NCBI GenBank assembly: GCA_009801015.1 | Contig: VHZZ01000956.1 | Span: 149,556 to 177,539, forward strand | From: Silene noctiflora | Taxonomy: Eukaryota > Streptophyta > Magnoliopsida > Caryophyllales > Caryophyllaceae | Reading direction: 5' to 3' | DNA length: 27,984 bases | Shown: positions 21,201 to 27,984 of the stretch, in pieces | How positions within the stretch are numbered: position 1 is the first letter of the stretch | Layout of the letters: every line of letters begins with the position of its first letter | Translations under genes and position numbers: made by a program | The notes under the pieces: model-generated | The model's input: the letters and a program-made list of their open reading frames with translations, nothing else | The model's database searches: none | What the model was told of the DNA's origin: nothing

Positions 21201-22759
21201 AATGATTAGGCCGAAGAACTTACGTATATTTGAATTTTATTACAACTAAAATTTAAAACTGCCAGGCTATCTTGCCATGAAAAATTGTTTCACCATACGC
21301 CTACAGCCCATAACAAAGAAAATGAAACTATAGCAGCGCATAATAAGAGGAATCAGCTAACCGCAGAAAGCAACATAACTACATGAGATGAAATGACATA
21401 CTCCTATTTTGCTTTAGATTTCCTTAACTCAGCTTTATTTCCCAATTTTTAGATGAAAAAAAAAAAGCATATGATTTTGAGCCTTTGACATGAGGTTATT
21501 ACATTCACTTTCATCTTCAGTTTAATCACCATGTCAAACGCTGATTCTCGGAAGCAATTTTCCATCAAATTTAATTAATGTTCAGTTTTGATCACCGTGT
21601 CAACCACTGATTTTTTAAGGGGAAAATAAAAGATCCAAATAAGACAGCTAAGTGTATACTTCAATTCCATAGCAAAGCTTGCTAAGCAATCCAGATCACA
21701 TAAATATGGCATCTCTTAGAACTATGTGCCTTTTTATTCAGCAATTCAGTATAACTTGCAAAATTTCACTTTCATTCAATCAAAGAAACTCAATATAATA
21801 ATTGTTAGTAGGTTTCTTTATGGACGAGATACAGCTCACTGCTAGCCCACCTAAAGCCTACAAGCTCACTTTTCGTCCATGTTTACGACAAGAAACACAT
21901 CTAAAGTGCTCTGCCAAGAATTAGGACGTTCATCTATTTCAACTAAACAATAGTCCTGCTGTCTACAGCATTAAAACACACCTAACAATGCTCACATTAG
22001 TCACATATACTTCAAGAGCCGAATTCTTTCACATCAAAAACCAATGTTAACTAATCAGCAATCATAGACATGACTCATCAGTCCTACAAAGTATAAACAT
22101 CAAACCAAGGACACCTGAAAACTAACCTTTCAGCTTAAACCATACCACCGTCTCAAAGATGCAACTATAAACATCCAATTCACTATTCAATACTCTAATC
22201 CTACCTATGCAAACCAATAAGAAGTTTGTTCTTTTCTACGAAACTCTTGCGGACTACGCCATATTAATTATTAACCATTGGACATCATAATAGCCCCCGA
22301 AGATAACAAATTCAAATCCCAAAACACAAAAAAATATCCAAACCTCAGTAAACACCTTCACTATATTAACCATAGCACGCATTTTTAGCTCAAAAAATCG
22401 CCAATTTACACCATAAAAACATCAAATTCAAAAAGAACATATAAACATCAACAAAATCAACAAATCAAAGATAACAACAAATCAGATCCAACAATACCAA
22501 AATACCCAATTGACAAAATCAAAAAGCGAACAAAACCCAGATCTTAAATTCAGCTAAAACACAGATCTGCCAAAAGAATAACCTTGAAGGTGAGAGAAGA
22601 AGCGGCGGCATGGGAACGAAGGAGCTGAGAATCAACACCAGATGAAATTGAAGAAGACGAAGAAGAAGACGTTTCAAAACGGGGTCCGAGAAACCGAGAG
22701 TTTCGATTACCTCCACCTCCACCTGGTCTCAAGCTAATTGTTGTCTGGTCAGCCGGCAT
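15211..22759 (-). CDS. eIFiso4G: eukaryotic initiation factor iso4G, eIF(iso)4G
   Basis: There are nine exons, in transcript order 22759-22583, 21178-21107, 20854-20759, 20641-20423, 19516-19422, 18991-18904, 18593-18243, 16580-16338 and 16257-15211. They total 2388 nt, or 795 residues, close to the usual 780-790. The protein is the scaffold of the plant-specific eIF(iso)4F cap complex. It binds eIF(iso)4E, eIF4A, eIF3 and PABP in the cytosol to recruit mRNA to ribosomes. The N-terminus [17 protein letters not shown] is typical of the family. The eIF4E-binding motif YxxxxL-hydrophobic is seen as YTRDQLL (residues 73-79). The MIF4G domain spans about 213-440 and contains the conserved [30 protein letters not shown] and [25 protein letters not shown] stretches. 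A Gly/Pro/Met-rich linker ([18 protein letters not shown]) follows, and the MA3 domain covers about 628-770. All key features are present, so the gene looks functional. Intron 1 is 1.4 kb. Intron 7 is expanded by two transposons. Confidence 0.95.
16749..17940. mobile_element. Mutator-type element (1174 bp) with 9-bp TSD, in eIF(iso)4G intron 7
   Basis: The element itself is 16758-17931, flanked by perfect 9-bp duplications TAATCTTTT at 16749-16757 and 17932-17940. Its ends are long inverted repeats of about 110 bp. The left end starts GGGTTATTTGATGGGAATAA, and the right end, on the other strand, starts GGATTATTTGATAGGAATAA. Both continue through TCCCAACTAT, CTGCTCAAAATAATCTCAAC and a TTTAACTCTAATT block. 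Nine-base duplications with long TIRs identify a non-autonomous MULE. Its interior is AT-rich apart from one GC-rich stretch near 17420-17475. It contains an A20-type homopolymer at about 17302-17321. It lies in the intron between the MIF4G exons ending at 18243 and starting at 16580, and does not break an exon. Confidence 0.9.
17333..17479 (-). other. possible captured gene fragment inside the intronic MULE
   Basis: On the minus strand a GC-rich, Gly-coding stretch ([16 protein letters not shown], about 17472-17425) stands out sharply from the AT-rich interior and continues open for about 50 codons. Gly-rich, Tyr-spaced repeats are typical of plant glycine-rich or RNA-binding proteins. MULEs often capture such host pieces (Pack-MULEs). 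The identity of the donor gene cannot be told from this length. Confidence 0.3.
18051..18146. mobile_element. Stowaway MITE (92 bp) in eIF(iso)4G intron 7
   Basis: The element is 18053-18144, flanked by TA on both sides. The left end is CTCCCACTGTCTCAATCATT, and the right end, on the other strand, is CTCCCTCAGTCCCGGTCACT. This is the canonical Tc1/mariner Stowaway terminus (CTCCCTCxGTCCC). The interior (GTTTTTACC ... GATAAACAAG) also pairs, so the whole element can fold. It sits 97 bp beyond the exon boundary at 18243 and only about 110 bp from the MULE. Confidence 0.9.
21179..22582 (-). other. long first intron of eIF(iso)4G
   Basis: This 1.4-kb intron has no complete transposon that I can delimit. 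A diverged block of about 38 bp (CAGTTTAATCACCATGTCAA and CAGTTTTGATCACCGTGTCA) occurs twice, near 21518 and 21584. Another related pair (GGCTGAAGAATTTG / GGCCGAAGAACTTA followed by GTATATTTGAA) lies at 21012, in the next intron, and at 21209. Long first introns in plant housekeeping genes often raise expression, but no specific element is identifiable here. Confidence 0.4.
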
Positions 22760-23035
22760 AACTCAACGAAAAGACGTCGTTTGAATAAACAAATGGATAA
22801 TTATCAAAAACGGGGAATTAAGATTTCCCAGAAGAAAGAAACGCCGATCGACGTTTCGATTGATGGATAGAAGAAGTTTCTTTCCTCTCTTAAATGGAGG
22901 GATAGAGAGAGAAATATAGAGAGAGAAAGAAAGAAGGGAGACAGGATGAACAACACAAGTAATATAAGAGGAGGCTCTTACTCAAGTACAAAAACCCTCG
23001 TCGAATCTTGGATTTTTGTTTTTTTATATATTTTA
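22760..23035 (-). promoter_or_regulatory. eIF(iso)4G 5' leader and core promoter
   Basis: Upstream of the ATG at 22759 the transcribed strand reads as a CT-rich leader (the plus strand shows GAGAGA and GAAAGAAAG runs, 22899-22940), typical of plant translation-factor genes. On the minus strand a TATATAAAAA motif lies at about 23021-23030. This would place the transcription start near 22995, next to the minus-strand motif CGAGGGTTTTT (plus AAAACCCTCG), a diverged telo-box-like sequence seen near starts of translation genes. Start site and motif role are inferred. Confidence 0.45.
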
Positions 23036-23589
23036 TTTTTTTCCTAATTGTTCATAAATTAGGAAAAGTTGAGAAAATTATTTGATGGGAGTTAAATATG
23101 GAAAAAAATTCTATTACCTTAAATGGAAATGATGACGGACATTTTATTATTATTATTTTTTAATCAATGGGTTTAAAAGTTTTAACCGTTCGTATAGTCG
23201 TGTGTGAGAAGGGTAAAATCGTAAAAAGTGTATGTGAATTTAATGTGGTAACCATTTATTAGATGATAACCATCAAAATGTCTGTCATGACTCACGTAGA
23301 GTCTTAAGTTGAGTCTTGAATTTTAAAGACTCAACTTAAGACTTTGCTAAGACATTAGTAGATTATTGGTAATCTTGAATCAGACTTGTTTTAAGATTTT
23401 GGCAAGTCTTGTCTCAATACTACCAATAATTTTATCCTAACACATGTATTTAGATAACTGAATATCTCCTAAAGATATGCTGATATGGTAATATATGGAC
23501 ATCCATATGATAGCTATAAGATATTTCGTAACACTTTCACTTGGATCTCCACTATCGAATAAAAGTACAGCTAAAGATGTCATTGGGGC
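23036..23589. other. AT-rich spacer with a strong hairpin
   Basis: No gene is seen. The palindrome CTTAAGTTGAGTCT ... AGACTCAACTTAAG (about 23303-23342, loop about 10 bases) has 14-bp perfect arms. A smaller inverted pair, ATTATTGGTA (about 23365) and TACCAATAAT (about 23425), follows it. These may be parts of a decayed MITE, but termini and target duplication are not clear. Confidence 0.45.
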
Positions 23590-24236
23590 GGGGCGGGGGA
23601 TAACTGGCTTGGGATATCACCCTCAAACAAGCGGCCAAGTTGAGGTTTCCAATAGGGGAAATAAAGCAAATTCTTGAGAAGGTTGTCAACAAAACTAGAA
23701 AGGATTGGAGCAAAACTCGATGACTCTCTTTGGGCTTATAAGACGGCCTATAAGACACCCATAGGGGCATCACCCTACAAGTTAGTCTATGGCAAAACAT
23801 GTCACTTGCCAATTGAATTGGAGTACAAAACTTTTTGGGCAATCAAAGCTCTCAACCTTGACCTCAAACTAAGTGGGAGAAGAGAATCCTACAAATCCAA
23901 GAATTGGAAGAGTTCCAACTTCACTCATATGAGAATGCAAAGATCTACAAGGAGCGCACTAAAATGCTCCATGACAAAAGAATCAAACAAAAGAAGTTGC
24001 ATAAGGGAGACGAAGTCCTTCTCTTTATCTCAAGGTATAGACTCTTCCCCGGAAAGTTGAAATCACGGTGGTCGGGCCCTTTTGTGATCACCGAAGTGGG
24101 GAAATATGATGATTTCGAGATAATATCGGGCAAAGGTGAAAGATTCAAAGTCAATGGTCAAAGAATCAAGCCATACTATGAAGGTGCTTTCATAAGGGTG
24201 GTTGAGGATATCCGCCTCGAGTCTCTCCAACCATGA
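23590..24236 (+). pseudogene. integrase C-terminal part, Athila-type, two frameshifts
   Basis: The sequence includes the end of the integrase catalytic core (YHPQTSGQVEVSNR, whose Glu is the last acidic residue of the DDE triad), then [18 protein letters not shown] and the C-terminal domain (RWSGPFVI). It ends with a natural stop at 24234-24236. The frame changes twice: an extra base in the G run at about 23653-23657, and a lost base near 23875-23880. The first two Asp residues of the DDE triad lie in the missing upstream part. The integrase would insert retrotransposon cDNA, but this copy cannot work. The assignment to Athila rests on the sequence after HPQTSGQVE and on the downstream ORF. 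Confidence 0.85.
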
Positions 24237-24289
24237 AGAAGCATTGACAAGGAGGAGAGTTTGGTGAAGTCCTCCCTTAAACCACCACT

Positions 24290-24545
24290 TGTACATATAC
24301 TAATCCCCTAACTTGTACATTTCCATCATTGCATTGCATTTATTTATCATGTTACACTTGTTGATTTTGAGAGCAAATAAGGCAGGGTTGCTAGTTGTGT
24401 TTCAAAGCCTGTAAGAAGGCATAAGCAAAGTGTGGGGAAGTGCGGCCTAGGCTACACAAGCCCAAGGAAATGGAACCTAAAATGATAGGAAATTTGAAAA
24501 GGAAGAGATTAGCATGGACAAGAAGGACCCCCACGATTTAGCTTC
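24290..24545 (+). other. post-pol spacer of the retrotransposon
   Basis: This is non-coding sequence with TGCATTGCATTTATT at about 24332 and a purine stretch AAGTGTGGGGAAGTG at about 24428. The same pairing of a TGCATTGCAT block and a GGGGAAGT tract recurs after the third ORF (about 26719 and 26786), and a related GTGTGGGGA tract appears again near 26996. Confidence 0.5.
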
Positions 24546-24802
24546 AACTCGTGGGAGTTGGGGCCAAGAGAATAACAATAAAGCATCATGTCGGCCAACT
24601 CGAGCGAGTTATGGAGCAACTCGTGCGAGTTGTTAAGAACTCATGCGAGTCCCACCCTGTGAAAAATAACATTAGCACCCTGTTGCATAACTCGAGCGAG
24701 CTCAGCAGAGCTCGAGCGATTCAAGCAACTCGTGCGAGTCCTATACTGGAAGATGTGCACTGCTGTCCAACTCGCCCGAGTCATCCAGAGTTCGAGCGAG
24801 TC
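24546..24802. repeat. cluster of nine near-palindromes AACTCGNGCGAGTY
   Basis: Nine 14-bp copies lie in 257 bp, starting at 24546, 24597, 24618, 24638, 24689, 24709, 24727, 24769 and 24789. Most read AACTCGAGCGAGT or AACTCGTGCGAGT. Variants have CATG, CCCG or GTGG in the centre. Each is close to its own reverse complement (ACTCG...CGAGT). Starts are mostly 18-21 bp apart within groups, with gaps of 42-51 bp between groups. The cluster lies just upstream of the TATA box at 24859, in the position expected for an enhancer or operator array. An open frame runs across it (24551-24823), but the repeats explain it. Confidence 0.85.
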
Positions 24803-24858
24803 CCTCTGTTTCAGCACCCATAACGCGGGATTTCTTCTCCTTCCTTAATTCAAAACAC

Positions 24859-25028
24859 TATATAAAGAAACACAAAACCCTCTCATACAAACACTATCTC
24901 TCCTCAAAAACTCAAAGAAACACAACCCTAACCCACAAAACATCAACAAAGCACATCAAATTCAACTCCCAAACTCATTATCTAGGGTTGATTCCCCCTC
25001 TAAGCACAAGTAAATATATGAAAGGAAA
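24859..25028 (+). promoter_or_regulatory. putative internal promoter and leader for the Athila third ORF
   Basis: TATATAAA at 24859-24866 is followed by an A/C-rich, G-poor leader (24870-25017), typical of unstructured plant 5' UTRs, leading to ATG 25029. A start about 30 bp after the TATA box would give a leader of about 140 nt. A five-codon upstream frame (ATG 25018-25020, stop TGA 25030-25032) overlaps the main ATG as ATGA. Everything here is read from motifs. Transcription has not been shown. Confidence 0.5.
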
Positions 25029-26561
25029 ATGAAAAAACATCCCTACCAAGAAGAAATCTTTAAGGCTAAGGGAAAGCTCTTCCACCGCAACCCACAATCT
25101 AAGGCGAAGAGAAAACGAGGAAATCATCGACTTTTCGCCACTAGAGGATACCCCGAGGTTCAATTTGTCAATGGGGCTCAAAAGATCACATTTACCCGGT
25201 TGATTAGTAAGAACATCCTTCCTACTAAATTTTTTAGTGAAGTCACTTTATTAAAGTTGGGTATTTGAGAACAAACAAACTCCTTGTTTGAAGACCTTGG
25301 CCTTTCTCTCATGGTTAGCTTGCATGAATTGACTTATAAGCGACTTGTGCTTGAATTTCTTAGTAGCCTCCATATCTCTACCCTAAACAAAGTCATTCGC
25401 TTTGAATTGCGATTGGAAAATGTGACTCGAATGCTAACCTTAGTGGAATTCGCTAACATTTTTGGTTTGGATGTAAGCATAAGTCAACCAAGCTGACCTA
25501 AGGGATATGACGTAGGACCTTTGTGGAGAGCTCTAACGGGCCGTGATTTGACCAAATATCGGGATTATTTCGCCTTGTCAATCAAAAACCCCATCATCCG
25601 CTACACATACCGTTTTATCACAAGCACTATCCTTGATAGAAGGGACCTCGCCATGGTTAATGAGCTTGACCTCGACTTCTTCGAGTCTTACTTGTAAATA
25701 CATGGAAAGAGCGGGTACCTTTTCAATGCTCCTTATGTGCTTTTAGAAAGATGGGCGTGATTTTCAAGTGGGAACGAAGGCTCAATGAGACATGTTTTCA
25801 ACGGGGGTTTAATCACTAGACTTGTCAAGCATTTCAACCCAAACTTCAACCACGATCGCTCTTACATTCCAATTCCGGGTAACACATTGATTAATGAGGA
25901 TCTTCTTCATCACCACCACCATTGGATTCAATATGAGGAGGGAAATGGGATCTTATGGTTAACTAAAGGGTGCTCACCAATTGAGTTACCGCGTGAAGGT
26001 TTCCCGCGTGTGACACCACACTGGGGTCCTCTTTCTCGAGTGCCTACTTATCTTGTGCTGGGCATTGTAATCACAACCCCCTTGAGGACTAACCTTCCGT
26101 CGAAACGACAAGCATCACCCCCAAAGCAAAATGATAATATAACCTCGGGAGCAATCACAATTCCTCCTTACCCAATTGAATATAAGGAATACCGGCACCT
26201 CAATCCTCTCTTGACACCCAATGAGGATTACAATACCGATCTTCTACAAGATTTGCACCACCAACTCTTCCAAGACCGAGTCGACCTCTATTATGCCCTT
26301 TACCCATGGCTACAAGAACAAGTTGCCAAAGGGAAGATAATTAGAGAAAGTGCCCTTCCCTCTTGGGCAAGAGTAGACCTTCTATTTCAAGACTTAACTC
26401 AAGGTGATGAGGGTGGAGAAGGACACGTAAGAAGAGTGGGTGCGGGAAATGAAGCTCCAAATGATAAAGATACGGTGGAACTTGATAGTGATGGAGATGT
26501 CTGTGTAGACATACCAACAAACAACAAGGATGAGTCCACCATTGCCAAAGGCGGAATGTGA
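25029..26561 (+). pseudogene. Athila-type third ORF (ATHILA ORF-1/env-position), four in-frame stops
   Basis: A single frame runs 1533 nt from ATG 25029 to TGA 26559-26561. It is broken by stops at 25266-25268 (TGA), 25494-25496 (TGA), 25695-25697 (TAA) and 25758-25760 (TGA), with no frameshift. After a basic N-terminus, the segment at about 25284-25490 (EDLGLSLMVSLHELTY..., TLVEFANIFGLDV) has the pattern of the plant retrotransposon ORF-1 family (Pfam ATHILA). The last 258 codons (25785-26561) are open, with a His-rich patch (DLLHHHHHWIQYEE) and an acidic tail. The ORF sits where env would be in a retrovirus. I see no convincing signal peptide or membrane anchor, so an envelope role is unsupported. 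All four stops could arise by single C-to-T changes, as expected for methylated, silenced DNA. Confidence 0.75.
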
Positions 26562-27005
26562 AAGTAAGGAGAGAAGGGCCAGAGGAGAACCACTCACATG
26601 TAAAGGTAATGGCTCCCACAAGCATTACGCTTATCCCATTTTTGTGAGTCTCATACACCTCCTTTGGTCTCTCTTTTACCTCTTAATCAATTTTTGTAAC
26701 TATTGACAATTTACCCCATGCATTGCATACATTGCCTTATGGCCAAACTTCCTTTTCTCTACACTAGTGATAATGTTGTAAATGGTTTGGGGAAGTTTGA
26801 GCACAAGCAAACCCGAGTCAATTCAAATTGGCTCTCCAAATAATAGAAAGCATGCATCACTTAGCATAGTTTAGCTTAGTTTGCATCACTTGTTTATATC
26901 TATCATATAGTCTTTGCATGGTTAGAGCATTCGTGCATTCGCATTTTGCATTCCCCTTGCCCACTTTTGTACATTGAGGACAATGTCCGGATTAAGTGTG
27001 GGGAT
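26562..27005 (+). other. 3' non-coding region with purine tracts of the retrotransposon
   Basis: It contains GGTTTGGGGAAGTTTGAGC (about 26784) and, farther on, CATTGAGGACAATGTCCGG and TTAAGTGTGGGGATGAG (about 26975-27006). The last of these is the best candidate for the polypurine tract that primes plus-strand DNA. It resembles the G-rich sequence found near the 3' end of Athila elements. The exact LTR boundary is not provable without the other LTR. Confidence 0.5.
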
Positions 27006-27984
27006 GAGAGTTATAATCCCAAAACTCATAAAAATTTGAAAAACTTTGAAAAATCTAAACACGTTCTTTCTTTTTCTAAAAACAAAACTCTTATAAAACT
27101 TGAAAAACATCAAAAAGCCAAAAACATGTTTTTACTTTGTAGTGTATAACTTTAGAATTGTATATAATTGTGTTTGTTACTCTTCTCACATAGGGACTAT
27201 ACCACATTCGAGACATCCTTAAGGGATGCATAAAGAGCCGCATGGTATGATCGTTTCATTCTCTTATCCCTACTCTTTTTTTATGTTTATGATAATGTGG
27301 TGAATTTTTTGCATTGCGGCTTGGTTACTATGTGATGTTAGGAGATGCATTTAGATTACTTGACATAGAGTTTGTTAGAGCATGTGCATTAACTTGTATA
27401 TTTGTAGTTGCATCATGAGATATAACTTGCATTTAGGTAATTTTTTTTGTGAAAATGCCTAAATTGGGAAGCTTGACAAGTGTATATAAGGCCCTTTTAA
27501 ATACTTTTTCTCCTTGAGACTTTGTTTACTATAATACATATAAGACACCCTAGGTTGTGTCATATTAGTATCTTTTGTCCCATGAGCTAAGGCCTAGTCA
27601 TGGGTTTGCATGTGAGTCACCTTGTCCAATCCTATAATGTGATACAAACTCAATAATGACCTTGATTGACTAGGTAGTTTGGCAACCCAAAAATCTTTTC
27701 ATTAATAAGTTTGTAATGCTTATTTCAAAAGTTTTTATTGTGGATAAATTTTAATTGCCAAAGTGAACCTCAAATGTTTTGTAAAGTGAAATGTCACAAA
27801 GTGAATTGAATTTGATGGAGGCGTACCACTACGATGTGCTTTGGGGAGGGATCTATTGAATTGGGCTCCCATATGGTTGTGAATTCGACCACCCAAAGAT
27901 AGAGTGACTATCTGTTGGAGTAGATGTCCTCCACAATAGTGCGCCTACATTACAAATCTCGTAAAAGGAATATAAGGGATTTAT
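27006..27984 (+). other. trailer or start of the 3' LTR (runs off the window)
   Basis: It is AT-rich at first (A-rich runs with TTGAAAAACTTTGAAAAAT, 27030-27120), then mixed non-coding sequence. If the 3' LTR starts at a TG just after the purine tract (TGAGAG, about 27006), then at least 979 bp of LTR are present and the end lies outside. No second copy of this sequence occurs in the window, so this cannot be confirmed. I see no gene. Confidence 0.35.

Larger units (their letters stand above)
23590..27984 (+). mobile_element. Athila-lineage Ty3/gypsy retrotransposon, 5'-truncated, runs off the window
   Basis: The order is integrase C-terminus (to 24236), spacer, Athila-type third ORF (25029-26561), then purine tracts and trailer. 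This matches the Athila branch of Ty3/gypsy, where an extra ORF follows pol. Gag, protease, reverse transcriptase, RNase H and the integrase N-terminus are missing upstream. The homology simply begins near 23590 after a G-rich run (GGGGCGGGGCGGGGG), so the 5' part has been deleted or the fragment was moved. Frameshifts and stops show it is dead as a coding unit. The window may end inside its 3' LTR, since CATTGAGGACAATGTCC and TTAAGTGTGGGGATGAG near 26975-27006 look like the conserved Athila 3' region. Confidence 0.8.

Noticed and set aside
24551..24823. 90-codon open frame in the retrotransposon spacer
   Set aside because: It runs across the palindrome cluster. The repeats give the open frame, and no conserved protein is evident.
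24915..24935. Telomere-like AACCCTAACCC
   Set aside because: It is a single 11-bp match in the A/C-rich leader, too short for telomeric repeats. At most it is a telo-box-like motif.

Overview
This is nuclear DNA from a flowering plant, very probably a eudicot. It has spliced genes with AT-rich GT-AG introns, an eIF(iso)4G gene (a translation factor found only in plants), Stowaway and Mutator-type elements, and an Athila-lineage Ty3/gypsy retrotransposon. The style of the terminal repeats (hairpins built on GTGACGGA...TCCGTCAC) suggests Caryophyllales, but that is a weak impression. Seven N characters show it is draft assembly. All seven fall inside one transposon.

Layout. (1) 1-3266: intergenic DNA with one small two-exon gene for an RCI2/PMP3-type membrane proteolipid (956-1259, +). 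(2) 3276-9736: a 6.46-kb Mutator-type foldback element flanked by a perfect 9-bp target duplication (TTATAACTT). Its very long inverted arms are built largely of degenerate tandem repeats carrying a GGTCACA/TGTGACC core. (3) 9746-10627: spacer and promoter of the next gene, including a SINE-like scrap and an E2F-type site. About 60 bp of this promoter also occurs at 2996-3060, on the far side of the foldback element. (4) 10628-14192, +: a seven-exon gene for a 530-residue LisH-domain, Ser/Pro-rich nuclear protein resembling NPAT. (5) 15211-22759, -: a complete nine-exon eIF(iso)4G gene (795 residues), tail to tail with the NPAT-like gene. Its seventh intron holds a 1.17-kb Mutator-type element (9-bp target duplication) and a 92-bp Stowaway MITE. 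(6) about 23590-27984: the 3' part of an Athila-type retrotransposon. It holds a frameshifted integrase C-terminus, a spacer with nine near-palindromes of the form AACTCGNGCGAGTY, a TATA box and A/C-rich leader, and an Athila-type ORF interrupted by four in-frame stops. It ends in purine tracts and possibly LTR, running off the window.

The host genes are unrelated housekeeping or stress functions and do not form a pathway: membrane proteolipid, possible S-phase transcription regulator, and translation initiation. I worked the exon structures out by hand. Reading frame is kept across every junction, and both long genes total an exact multiple of three. The most unusual material is the foldback element, the promoter fragment shared across it, and the palindrome-rich putative internal promoter of the retrotransposon. 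I see no new enzymatic system, CRISPR array or biosynthetic cluster.
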